Below are positions 7,773 through 14,060 of a DNA stretch of 14,060 nucleotides, piece by piece. Source of the DNA: Thermoplasmata archaeon (GTDB lineage Archaea > Thermoplasmatota > Thermoplasmata > Lutacidiplasmatales > UBA184); assembly GCA_030037035.1 (NCBI GenBank), contig JASHSA010000173.1, positions 1 to 14,060 on the forward strand, given 5' to 3'. The translations under genes were made by a program, and so were the position numbers. A model generated the notes under the pieces. It searched no databases, was not told the origin of the DNA, and saw only the letters and a list, made by a program, of their open reading frames with translations. Numbering within the stretch: position 1 is the stretch's first letter; each line of letters opens with the position of its first letter.

Positions 7773-9014
7773 CTACCCCAGTCGGACCCTCGGGTCGAGG
7801 TAGGCGTACAGGACGTCGACGATGATGTTCGCGGCGACCACGAGATAGGTGAACAGGATGGTGGAACCGAAGATCACGCCGAAGTCGAAGTAGCCCGGGA
7901 TCACCGCGAGCGCGAGGGCGCGACCGATCCCCTCCAGCTGGAAGACGTCCTCGATCACCGGGAAGCCCCCGAGGAAGAACGCGAACGTGAGCCCCAGGAC
8001 CGTCACCGTCACGTTGAGCGAGTTGCGTCCTGCGTGACGATTGACGACCTCGCGTTCGGGGACCCCTTTCGCGCGAGCGGTGCGGACGTAGTCGAGGTTC
8101 ATCACCTCGAGCATGCTGTTGCGGACGAACCGCAGGAGTCCCGCGATCGCGCCGTAGGCGATCACGAGGGCGGGAAGGATCATCCGAAGCAAGGTGTCCG
8201 CCGCCACCCAGTAATACCCGTGGAGAACGGCGTCGACGGTCGGGAATCCTGTGGGATGACTGAGCAGGCAGCCGGAGAGCCAGGACGGGCACAGCGTCGC
8301 GACCTCCACGTTGTTGCCGTAGCAACCCGCGGACGGCCACGACTTCCAGATCTCGTTCTGGAGCGGCTCTCCGGTCGGACACCATGGGCTCGTCACAAGA
8401 TAGCCGGTATGAGGAAGTAAGAGATAGAACGCGCCGAAGACGACGAGCGACCCCAATAAGAACGGCGGAATGGCGAACCCTGAGAAGGAAACGACGCGGG
8501 AGGCCTGGTCGATCGGGCGGTTGCGATTGACGGCGGAGAGGTTCCCGAGCGGAATGGCGACCAGGAGGATGATCGCGAGGGAGAGGATCGCGAGCTCGAG
8601 CGTGTAGGGCATCATCTGCCCGAGGAACTTCGAGACCGGCTCGCCCTTCGAGAACGCGTAGGTCTGGGCGACCTCGCTATTGTTGGAGACCGTCCCCCAT
8701 TGGAACGTGAACGTATTTTCCATGTAGAAGGCCCATTGGACCTCGTACGGACGATTGAGATGCAGCTTGTTGGTCAGACGAGTGAACAAGGGGTTGTTGC
8801 AGGTGCCGGTCAGCTTCGGATTGCGGTCCAGCACCGAGCAGGGGCAGGACTTCGCGTAGCCGCACGGGTCCTGCCGGGGCGGGAACCCGAACCGGGCGAT
8901 CAGCTGGTCCTGTACCGGTAGCGCGGCGAGGAGCACGAAGGTGATCGTCATCACCCCGATGATCGTCGGGAAGAACAGGGCGATGCGGCGCGCGACGTAC
9001 GTCGCAAGCTTCAC
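7773..9014 (-). CDS. dppB: Dpp/Opp-type ABC transporter permease, DppB-like, first gene of the operon
   Basis: This is the other half of the transport channel, 413 residues against a usual 310-340. The N-terminus has the family hallmark YVARRIALFFPTIIGVMTIT. The first external loop holds Cys 51, 57, 59 and 72. Membrane segments follow at about 135-157, 180-200, 268-292, 335-352 and 378-402. The EAA loop reads YVRTARAKGVPEREVVNRH (309-327). A second external loop (about 201-266) is enlarged and carries Cys 212, 231, 242 and 249. The GTG start has GGGGAG about 10 bases before it. It leads the three-gene leftward operon, with a TATA box near 9078. The second ATPase (DppF) usual in such systems is not in this window. 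Confidence 0.93.
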   Translation of the reverse strand: MKLATYVARRIALFFPTIIGVMTITFVLLAALPVQDQLIARFGFPPRQDPCGYAKSCPCSVLDRNPKLTGTCNNPLFTRLTNKLHLNRPYEVQWAFYMENTFTFQWGTVSNNSEVAQTYAFSKGEPVSKFLGQMMPYTLELAILSLAIILLVAIPLGNLSAVNRNRPIDQASRVVSFSGFAIPPFLLGSLVVFGAFYLLLPHTGYLVTSPWCPTGEPLQNEIWKSWPSAGCYGNNVEVATLCPSWLSGCLLSHPTGFPTVDAVLHGYYWVAADTLLRMILPALVIAYGAIAGLLRFVRNSMLEVMNLDYVRTARAKGVPEREVVNRHAGRNSLNVTVTVLGLTFAFFLGGFPVIEDVFQLEGIGRALALAVIPGYFDFGVIFGSTILFTYLVVAANIIVDVLYAYLDPRVRLG

Positions 9015-9062
9015 GACGGCGTCTCTCCCCTGTCACACCCCGCGTGCGACACCTACCCACGA

Positions 9063-9088
9063 TGGACAGGAGGCTATATACCTGTCCA
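9063..9088 (-). promoter_or_regulatory. Transporter operon promoter with inverted-repeat operator around the TATA box
   Basis: TGGACAGG (9063-9070) and CCTGTCCA (9081-9088) are perfect 8-bp inverted arms separated by ten bases. The spacer holds the TATA box; on the minus strand it reads TATATAGCCT. Transcription towards dppB would start near 9050, giving a leader of about 36 bases. A dimeric regulator bound here would block TBP/TFB access, so repression is the natural inference. The site is not repeated before the binding protein gene. Confidence 0.6.
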
Positions 9089-9230
9089 GCGGGCCTCCAA
9101 CGCCCTGGGGCTTGCGTTTCCCGCCCCGCCCGGCTCCTGCGTCCTCCTCCCGCCCGCCGTTCTCACGACCGGACGGTCGCCCGGAGCCCTCGGCGGTAGT
9201 CGTGGCGCGCCCTCGCGGGCCCGACTCTTC

Positions 9231-9242
9231 AGCCTTAAGAGC
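9231..9242 (+). promoter_or_regulatory. Possible TATA box of the beta-propeller gene
   Basis: CCTTAAGA is the only AT-rich octamer at a sensible distance. It is about 38 bases before the ATG at 9275, which predicts a leader of about a dozen bases. The match is weak, and no clear Shine-Dalgarno site precedes the start. Confidence 0.35.
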
Positions 9243-9274
9243 AGCGAAGGGCATGCCGGCGACGGTACACTGAG

Positions 9275-11233
9275 ATGGATGAATCACCCCCCGCGGTGCG
9301 GGCGGCGATCACCGTCGCGCTGGCCCTGACTGTGCTCTGCGCGGGTGGTCTCGGCCTCAGTCGGCTGGCCCCTCCCTCCGGAGCCGAGCTCCCCGGAGGA
9401 CTCGGCCAGGGTACCGGCTCGTCGCCGCCGCCCGGACCGGCGGAGGTCTGGAGCAGCGTCGTCGGCTTCTCCATCGGCGTCGGGACGAGCCCCTCCAGTG
9501 TCGTCTTCGCCCAGAGCGTCGACGAGCTGTTCGTGGCAGACCAGGGGTCGAACAACGTGACCGTGGTCGGCGCGAAGGCCGGCAACGTCGTGACGGTCAT
9601 CCCGGTCGGCTCGGGCCCGGACGCGCTCGCTTACGACCCGACCGCCGGCGAGGTCTTCGTCGCGAACTACTACTCCGACAACGTGAGCGTGATCTCCGTC
9701 CACACGGACGCGGTCGTCGCCACGGTCGCCGTCGGCTCCGGCCCGTACGCCCTCGCGGTCAGCACGGTCACGAAGAAGGTCTACGTGGCGGACTCGGGTT
9801 CGAACGAGCTGAGCGTCATCTCGGTCAGCAAGGCGGCGGTCGTCGCGACCGACCCGGTCGGGGCGACCCCGGCGGGGATCGCCTACGTCCAGGCACGGAA
9901 GCAGATGTTCGTCGCGAACTCCGGCTCCGACGACGTCTCGGTCGTCGCGACGGTCAGCGGCAAGGTCGTGCGCACGCTCCCGGTGGGTCAGTCGCCGGCC
10001 GGGATTGCCTACGACCCGATGACCCGCGACGTCTACGTCGCCAACGCCGGCTCGTCGAACGTCAGCATCCTGGACGCGCGGACCGGAGCGCTGGTCGCCA
10101 CCGTCGCCGTTCCCGCCGCCCCGGACCAGATCGTCTTCGACGACCACCAGCGGGAGATGTTCGTCTCGATCCCGTCCACCAACAGCCTCGCCGTCCTCTC
10201 GGCGAGCACGGGCGCCTTGATCGCGACCGTGCCGGCGGGCGCCGAACCGCTCGGTCTCGCCTACGTCAGCACGACGCACGAGGTCGCGGTCGCCGACTTC
10301 GGCTCCACGGTCATCACCGAGATCGCCGACACGACCCCGGCGCTGGTCGCGTCGGTCCCGGTCGGGCTCAACCCTGAGGGGGACGTCTATGACGCGGCGG
10401 CGCGGGAGGTCTTCGTCACCGACGGCGGCTCCAACAACGTGAGCGTCATCTCCGCGAAGACCGACGCGCTGGTCGCCACGGTGCCGGTCGGGATCAACCC
10501 GACGGCCGCGCTCTACGTCCCTTCGCGCAGCGAGGTGTACGTCGCGAACCTCGGCTCCTCCACGATCAGCGTCATCTCCGACAAGACCGACAAGGTCGTG
10601 CAGACGCTCTCGGTCGGGCTCGGACCGTCGGGCCTTGCCTACGACCCAGGGAAGCACGTTCTGCTCGTCTCGGAGAGCTCGGCGAACGAGCTGGCAGTGC
10701 TGTCGACCTCGACCGGCGACGTGCTCGCCACGATCCACGTCGGGCTCGACCCTCAGGGCCTGACGTTCGACCCGTCGACCGGCGACGTCTTCGTGGCGAA
10801 CAGCGGATCCTCCAACGTCAGCATCGTCTCGGTCCGCACCGACCAGGTCCTCGCCAACGTCCGCGTCGGGACCGAGCCGTCGTTCGTCGACTACGTCCCC
10901 GGCTACCACGCGGTGATGGTCGCGAACTGGGGCTCCGGCAACGTCAGCGAGATCTCCGACTTCGAGGACAAGGTCGTCGACACGTTCGTCATCGGGGGCG
11001 AGCCGGCCGGCCTCGTCTACGACACCGGCCTGCACGAGCTGTTCGTCGCCGACTACGACTCGACCAACGTCACGGTGATCTCGATGGTCACCGGCCACGT
11101 GATCGCCGCCCTGTCGGTCGGGAGCGGGCCGTACGGCCTCGCGTTCGACCCGGTTCAGAAGCAGGTCTTCGTCTCGACGTTCGGCGTCGGGGACGTCGCG
11201 GTCGTCTCCGACTCTCTCCCCCGGGCGAAGTAG
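9275..11233 (+). CDS. Membrane-anchored YVTN-family beta-propeller protein with fourteen 42-residue repeats
   Basis: The 652-residue protein has an N-terminal hydrophobic segment (about 8-30) that acts as signal or anchor. A Pro/Gly-rich linker (31-60) follows, then fourteen consecutive repeats from residue 67 to the end. Each full repeat is exactly 42 residues with the pattern VPVGxxPxGLAYDP, then EVFVANxGSxNVSVIS, then TxxVVAT. The last repeat is cut at 40 residues. Fourteen is twice seven, so two seven-bladed propellers in tandem are likely. YVTN propellers are common on archaeal surface proteins and act as binding or structural modules. No catalytic residues or C-terminal anchor are visible. 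The protein lies outside, held by its N-terminus. It is divergent from the transporter operon with a separate, weak promoter. Function beyond surface display is unknown. Confidence 0.85.
   Translation: MDESPPAVRAAITVALALTVLCAGGLGLSRLAPPSGAELPGGLGQGTGSSPPPGPAEVWSSVVGFSIGVGTSPSSVVFAQSVDELFVADQGSNNVTVVGAKAGNVVTVIPVGSGPDALAYDPTAGEVFVANYYSDNVSVISVHTDAVVATVAVGSGPYALAVSTVTKKVYVADSGSNELSVISVSKAAVVATDPVGATPAGIAYVQARKQMFVANSGSDDVSVVATVSGKVVRTLPVGQSPAGIAYDPMTRDVYVANAGSSNVSILDARTGALVATVAVPAAPDQIVFDDHQREMFVSIPSTNSLAVLSASTGALIATVPAGAEPLGLAYVSTTHEVAVADFGSTVITEIADTTPALVASVPVGLNPEGDVYDAAAREVFVTDGGSNNVSVISAKTDALVATVPVGINPTAALYVPSRSEVYVANLGSSTISVISDKTDKVVQTLSVGLGPSGLAYDPGKHVLLVSESSANELAVLSTSTGDVLATIHVGLDPQGLTFDPSTGDVFVANSGSSNVSIVSVRTDQVLANVRVGTEPSFVDYVPGYHAVMVANWGSGNVSEISDFEDKVVDTFVIGGEPAGLVYDTGLHELFVADYDSTNVTVISMVTGHVIAALSVGSGPYGLAFDPVQKQVFVSTFGVGDVAVVSDSLPRAK
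9473..11230 (+). repeat. Fourteen coding repeats of 126 bp (42 residues)
   Basis: The repeats are tandem with no indels through thirteen full units; the fourteenth is two residues short. Identity is high only at structural positions such as VGxxP, AYDP, VANxGS and NVSVIS. This suggests selection on a propeller fold and not recent DNA duplication. Units 6 and 7 are the most diverged (VPAAPDQIVF; ITEIADTT), near the boundary expected between two seven-unit domains. Confidence 0.85.
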
Positions 11234-11248
11234 TCTGGACCGGGGCGA

Positions 11249-11267
11249 CCGGGGGTGCTTCCCCCTA
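11249..11267. terminator. Weak hairpin between convergent genes
   Basis: GGGGG and CCCCC (11251-11255 and 11261-11265) face each other across five bases, 17 bases after the propeller stop codon. It reads the same from both sides and lacks a T-run, so a terminator role for either of the convergent genes is only possible. Confidence 0.3.
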
Positions 11268-11358
11268 GGATCGCTGTCGGGAGGAGCTTGCTCGTCCCCC
11301 GGGAGCCGGCGAGCGCGGCTCGACCCTTAGGGACGGTGCCGCGACGGACTCGGGGGAC

Positions 11359-11754
11359 CTAGAGCGACGACCCGTCGTCCGAGGAGGCGGCCCGCCGTGA
11401 GGGGTGGCCTGAGGAGGTCGGCTCCCCGGCAGATTCCTCCTCTCCGGGCTCCTCGGCCTGCTGGCGCTCCTGCTCGCACTCCTCCTCGGTCACCCACTCG
11501 AACTCGACGTCCTCCGGGTGGTCGTGCGCGACGAACGCCCCGGCCTCGAACGCGCTCGAGATGATCTCCTCGAGCTTCTCCGATTCGTGGGTGCCGAACG
11601 ACCCGACCAGCCGCCAGAACCAGTCGGGGGCTTTCCCGGCGGCCTGGAGAAACTCGGTCACCAGGTCGTAGTAGGTCGCCCGAGGATCGGTCAGGTGGAC
11701 GTGGAGGTGCCGGTCGTGGTGATCGTACCCTGCGCCCGACTCCGCCCGCGCCAT
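11359..11754 (-). CDS. Small acidic protein of unknown function with N-terminal histidine cluster
   Basis: I do not recognise this 131-residue protein. It has no signal peptide or membrane segment and is probably cytoplasmic. The first 20 residues hold five histidines (12, 13, 16, 18, 20) in the pattern YDHHDRHLHVH, which could bind metal. Residues 21 to about 90 look like a folded alpha/beta core, with a YYDLVTEFLQAAGK stretch, an APDWFWRLVGSF stretch and a KLEEIISSAFEAGAFVAHD stretch. From about 86 the chain is Glu-rich and ends in a Ser/Gly-rich tail, probably disordered. A TATA box about 25 bases before a short leader of about 12 bases supports both the gene and its ATG. It stands alone and converges on the propeller gene. 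Confidence 0.7.
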   Translation of the reverse strand: MARAESGAGYDHHDRHLHVHLTDPRATYYDLVTEFLQAAGKAPDWFWRLVGSFGTHESEKLEEIISSAFEAGAFVAHDHPEDVEFEWVTEEECEQERQQAEEPGEEESAGEPTSSGHPSRRAASSDDGSSL

Positions 11755-11785
11755 GAACGCCCTGTCGGCTCCGAGAGCGACCCCC

Positions 11786-11799
11786 GACTATAACCCTTC
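11786..11799 (-). promoter_or_regulatory. TATA box of the small acidic protein gene
   Basis: On the minus strand the sequence reads GAAGGGTTATAGTC, resembling the AAGGTT..TATAG blocks at 861 and 12065. Transcription would start near 11766, leaving a leader of about 12 bases before the ATG at 11754. Confidence 0.6.
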
Positions 11800-12064
11800 T
11801 CGGAACTCGGCTCGCCGCCTCACCGCCTGCCGCGGTCCTGGAACCCCCTGGGGGCGCAGTGGAGTCGAGGGCGTCGTTCGGGCCGGTCCGGAGAACCGTC
11901 TGCCGAGGCTTGCGTCCGCGGGGGGATCGCAGCAGGGTGCCCGTCCCTGCCCGCCCCGACCCGGTCGACCCAGAGCTGGTCGGCCGAGGCTCTCTGGCCG
12001 TGGACTGCTCTTGGAGGGACGGCCGTCTCTGCTTACCGCTCGAAGACGTGGTATCCTTCCTCTG
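11800..12064. other. Spacer between divergent promoters
   Basis: This GC-rich stretch has no supported gene on either strand; open frames give Arg/Pro/Gly-rich products without domains. Its right end holds a CCTTC/GAAGG inverted repeat (12055-12059 and 12064-12068) that runs into the glycoprotein promoter. No RNA gene is recognised. Confidence 0.45.
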
Positions 12065-12080
12065 AAGGTTTTAATAGGGG
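12065..12080 (+). promoter_or_regulatory. Promoter (BRE/TATA) of the surface glycoprotein gene
   Basis: AAGGTTTTAATAGGGG matches the binding-protein promoter block at 861-876 in 14 of 16 positions. Transcription about 25 bases downstream, near 12099, would exclude the ATG codons at 12082 and 12087 and favour the ATG at 12109. That ATG has AGGTG five bases before it. Confidence 0.65.
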
Positions 12081-12108
12081 CATGTCATGGGGCAGCATAG
12101 GTGGGCTA

Positions 12109-13167
12109 ATGCGTCGAGAGAGTCATCGACGAAGGGGAGTATCGAGAGCGAGCTCGGGTGGACTGGGCCACCGAGCGGTGTACGTGGGGGCCGTCGTGGC
12201 TACGGCGGCGTTGCTCGCCGGGTTCGGCGCAGCCATCCTCGTGTACGGGCCGCTTGGGGTACCGTTCCGCCAGATCGGCGGGAGCACCCTGAACGTTCCC
12301 CCCACGGGGGTAAGTTTCGGGTCCGCGCAGGTCATGGAGGCGAGCGCGCTGGGTGCGAACAACACCACGGGCGGGCCGAACCTGAACGTGACGTTCAACT
12401 ATACCGCTCAGGGCTTCGTCCAGGGTCCGTGTAACCACACGGGTGTCTGGGAGTCGAACAGCACGGCGGCGACTGCCGCGAACGAGTCTTACACGCTGAC
12501 GAACGGGACCACGCTGGTCTGCCTGAACGCGGTCGAGAACGGCGCGCTCAACGCGACCTGGTATGGGCCTGCTCTGAACAACTCGTACACGGCGGGCGGC
12601 GCGGTGAACGGTTCGTACTACACCCTGCCGAGCGGCGGGAAGATCAGCTCGTGCGACAACGCGTCGCTCTTCCAGTACTTCAACGAGCTTCAGGCGAACG
12701 GCTCGTACGCCGGTCAGTACCTCCCGTGTTCGACCTACTTTGAGATGAACAACAACACCGACTACCTGACGAACTTCAACGCGACGTCCGAGAACTCTTC
12801 CTCGCTCTGGAGTCCGAACCAGACGGGATACGCTCCGGGCGACCTGCTGTACGTCGTCCCGGTGTTCTTCGCGAACACGACCCTGAACGCCACCTACGAG
12901 GTCACGATCTCGATTGATGGTGTGACGCCGGTCGCGCAGAACTTCTACTTCTCGGACACCGGAAACGGGACCTCGTCTGAGGTGCTGTTCTCGTTCGACA
13001 TGACGGCGGCGTGGCTGATGGACCTGTCCATCGACGCGAACGGGACTGCGTTCAACTCCACGTTGATGCCGATCTACGCGAGCATCGGTGTGACCAGCGC
13101 GATCGTCTCGCAGTGCGGACTGGCGAGTGGGCTGCCGGTGTGCCCCATCGCCGCTGCGAAGGTCTAA
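12109..13167 (+). CDS. Signal-anchored, heavily glycosylated surface protein of unknown function
   Basis: I do not recognise a named family. The 352-residue protein has a basic cytoplasmic N-terminus (MRRESHRRRG), one hydrophobic segment (about 23-46) and an external domain of about 300 residues. That domain contains about 22 N-x-S/T sequons, such as NNT, NVT, NYT, NHT, NGT and NAT, and six cysteines. This is typical of an archaeal envelope glycoprotein glycosylated by AglB. There is no C-terminal membrane segment, so it is held by its N-terminus. A beta-rich stretch near the middle-to-end reads YEVTISIDGVTPVAQNFYF. ATG 12109 is chosen over 12082 because the TATA box places the transcription start near 12099 and AGGTG precedes 12109. 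Its promoter and terminator match those of the binding protein at 921. An S-layer or pilus-like role is possible but unproven. Confidence 0.75.
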   Translation: MRRESHRRRGVSRASSGGLGHRAVYVGAVVATAALLAGFGAAILVYGPLGVPFRQIGGSTLNVPPTGVSFGSAQVMEASALGANNTTGGPNLNVTFNYTAQGFVQGPCNHTGVWESNSTAATAANESYTLTNGTTLVCLNAVENGALNATWYGPALNNSYTAGGAVNGSYYTLPSGGKISSCDNASLFQYFNELQANGSYAGQYLPCSTYFEMNNNTDYLTNFNATSENSSSLWSPNQTGYAPGDLLYVVPVFFANTTLNATYEVTISIDGVTPVAQNFYFSDTGNGTSSEVLFSFDMTAAWLMDLSIDANGTAFNSTLMPIYASIGVTSAIVSQCGLASGLPVCPIAAAKV

Positions 13168-13193
13168 GCGGGTCGAGAACACTCCGAACCGGG

Positions 13194-13243
13194 CGCCCCC
13201 TCGGCTCGAGGGGGCGTCGAACCCTTTCCCCACGCTTTTCCTT
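13194..13243 (+). terminator. Hairpin terminator of the surface glycoprotein gene
   Basis: CGCCCCCTCG (13194-13203) pairs with CGAGGGGGCG (13207-13216) across a three-base loop. It is followed by GAACCCTTTCCCC and CTTTTCCTT. The order and wording of the tail closely match the terminator at 4359. It begins 27 bases after the stop codon, the same distance as there. Confidence 0.75.
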
Positions 13244-13453
13244 GACAAACGGGAAGCGGGGTCGTGGCTCCTCCCGCCTCAAGGTCTATCTGGGGGGTCG
13301 GCTTTCCGATGCCCGTGAGCCGGACCTGGAGCGCGGGGAGCCTGTCGAGCGGGACCGCCCCGGGATCCTCTGGTGGGGCGCGGGGGCGCCCGCTCGTCGG
13401 CGGCCCCGTCCGGCGGTCCGGGGGCCCCGGCGCCTCCGCACGGGAGGGCGTCG

Positions 13454-13780
13454 ATGACTGAGTACGACGAGGACCGCCGACCGTGGCGGGGGTGGCACCG
13501 GATCGCCCGTTTCCTGCCGATGGTCTTCCTGGGAGGTCTCTTCGTCTTCCTGGGGCTCGGTCCGCTCGCGGGCCGGGGGGGCCGGATCGACTACGGGATC
13601 CTCTTCGTGTGGGTCGGCGTCGTGCTGATCCTCGCCGCCGTCGTCGGGATGGTGTTCACCCGGTGCCCGGACTGCTACCAGACCCGATGGGTCTTCTGCG
13701 TCCAGGAACCGGACGTCCACCCGGTCCCGTCCGAACAAGGCTACTATCGCGAGCTGAGCACCACCGAGGAGATGCCGTGA
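13454..13780 (+). CDS. Small two-helix membrane protein with CxxC motif
   Basis: The family is not recognised. The 108-residue product has a polar N-terminus (1-19), two membrane segments (about 20-39 and 47-68) and a C-terminal cytoplasmic or external tail. Cys 71, 74 and 82 in the tail (CPDCYQTRWVFC) could hold a metal or be redox active; the lack of a fourth cysteine makes a standard zinc ribbon less likely. GGGAGGG five bases before the ATG at 13454 decides the start over the longer upstream frame, which begins at 13373 and adds a Gly/Pro/Ser-rich leader. No clear TATA box precedes it. It may be co-transcribed with the deacylase gene that starts about 70 bases downstream. Confidence 0.75.
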   Translation: MTEYDEDRRPWRGWHRIARFLPMVFLGGLFVFLGLGPLAGRGGRIDYGILFVWVGVVLILAAVVGMVFTRCPDCYQTRWVFCVQEPDVHPVPSEQGYYRELSTTEEMP

Positions 13781-13850
13781 GCCCCTCCGCGCGGTCCGGC
13801 GACCGTTAGCGCTCCCCTCGGCGTTGCCCGTCGAACCCCGCCTCCTGCCG

Positions 13851-14060
13851 GTGCCGGCCGAGCCCCCCGCTCCCGCGCGGCGCCCTCGCGCGCTCGTCGT
13901 CCTGAGCGCCGTCGACCCGGTCGCCCGTGCGGTGGGCGAGCGTTGGGGTCTCGGCACGTCGACCGGCGAGCAGGTCGACGGCGCCCCGCTGCGAGAGATC
14001 GGCGACGACCTGCTCGTCCTCCGCCGTCCGGGGGCCCACCTCCACGACGACCACCTCGAG
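13851..14060 (+). CDS. dtdA: D-aminoacyl-tRNA deacylase (DTD2/GEK1 type), N-terminal fragment (cut by window edge)
   Basis: Seventy codons run off the window. After a Pro/Ala/Arg-rich tail (MPAEPPAPARRPR) comes RALVVLSAVDPVARAVGERW, then DGAPLREIGDDLLVLRR and GAHLHDDHLE. This matches the start of archaeal DTD2 proteins: a first beta-strand ending in a D-x-A-type turn, a helix, then '..G..v....DDxLvl...H.hxDhLD'. DTD2 frees D-amino acids, and in some species aldehyde-modified amino acids, from tRNA in the cytoplasm. The start is uncertain: GTG 13851 lacks a good Shine-Dalgarno site, and TTG 13824 is an alternative. The catalytic part lies outside the window. The gene follows the small membrane protein with about 70 bases between. 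Confidence 0.72.
   Translation, partial: MPAEPPAPARRPRALVVLSAVDPVARAVGERWGLGTSTGEQVDGAPLREIGDDLLVLRRPGAHLHDDHLE

Noticed and set aside
6238..8420. Open frames of 300 to 360 codons on both strands over the permease genes
   Set aside because: Arg/Asp-rich products in shadow frames of genes with clear membrane segments and EAA loops.
9287..9360. Possible lipoprotein signal (TVLC) in the propeller protein
   Set aside because: The residue before the cysteine is Leu, not Gly/Ala/Ser, so the lipobox rule is not met.
9284..11098. Long minus-strand open frame (604 codons) over the propeller gene
   Set aside because: It repeats every 42 codons only because the plus-strand gene does; Asp/Arg/Val-rich product without a fold.
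9473..11230. Regular 126-bp periodicity as a CRISPR or satellite array
   Set aside because: The period is 42 codons of an intact protein and the repeats are diverged at DNA level.
11842..11856. CCCCCTGGGGG palindrome as a hairpin
   Set aside because: Only one base separates the arms, so it cannot fold as a hairpin, and it has no gene context.
13309..13461. Short plus-strand frame overlapping the start of the two-helix membrane protein gene
   Set aside because: Gly/Ser/Arg-rich product, no ribosome site; the weak AAGGTCTATC at 13281 resembles the promoter block but lacks a good TATA.

Overview
The window looks like chromosomal DNA of a high-GC archaeon, most likely an uncultured member of the Thermoplasmatota. 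Supporting signs are TATA-like promoters about 25 bases before short leaders, GTG and TTG starts with GGAGG-type Shine-Dalgarno sites, and the N-terminus of an archaeal-type D-aminoacyl-tRNA deacylase. Secreted proteins carry the 'GLPxGTxW' repeat that is familiar from Thermoplasmata exoproteins and thermopsin-like proteases. The lineage is inferred from protein style, not measured.

Layout from left to right. (1) 1-139, minus: the N-terminus of a probable tyrosine recombinase, cut by the window edge. (2) About 140-860: a GC-rich stretch with no gene I can support. (3) 921-4331, plus: a very large secreted family 5 substrate-binding protein with three C-terminal GLPxGTxW repeats, its own promoter and a strong hairpin terminator. 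(4) 9014-4649, minus: a three-gene peptide/nickel-type ABC transporter operon (DppB-like permease, DppC-like permease, DppD-like ATPase) convergent with the binding protein. Its promoter has an 8-bp inverted repeat wrapped around the TATA box. (5) 9275-11233, plus: a membrane-anchored YVTN-type protein of fourteen 42-residue repeats, probably two seven-bladed propellers. (6) 11754-11359, minus: a small acidic protein of unknown function. (7) 12109-13167, plus: a signal-anchored surface protein packed with N-glycosylation sequons. (8) 13454-13780, plus: a small two-helix membrane protein with a CxxC motif. (9) 13851-14060, plus: the start of a D-aminoacyl-tRNA deacylase (DTD2/GEK1 type).

How the genes fit together. 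Most of the window concerns the outer face of the cell. The binding protein would capture peptides or similar solutes and pass them to the DppB/DppC channel driven by the DppD-like ATPase. The usual second ATPase (DppF) is not here. The external parts of the binding protein, both permeases and the surface glycoprotein all have even cysteine counts (20, 8, 8, 6), which suggests disulfide-stabilised exoproteins. The binding protein and the surface glycoprotein share a near-identical promoter block and the same terminator design, so they may be co-expressed abundant envelope proteins. The most unusual features are the roughly 170-residue insertion in the ATPase helical domain, the chimeric binding protein, and the palindromic operator candidate over the transporter promoter.
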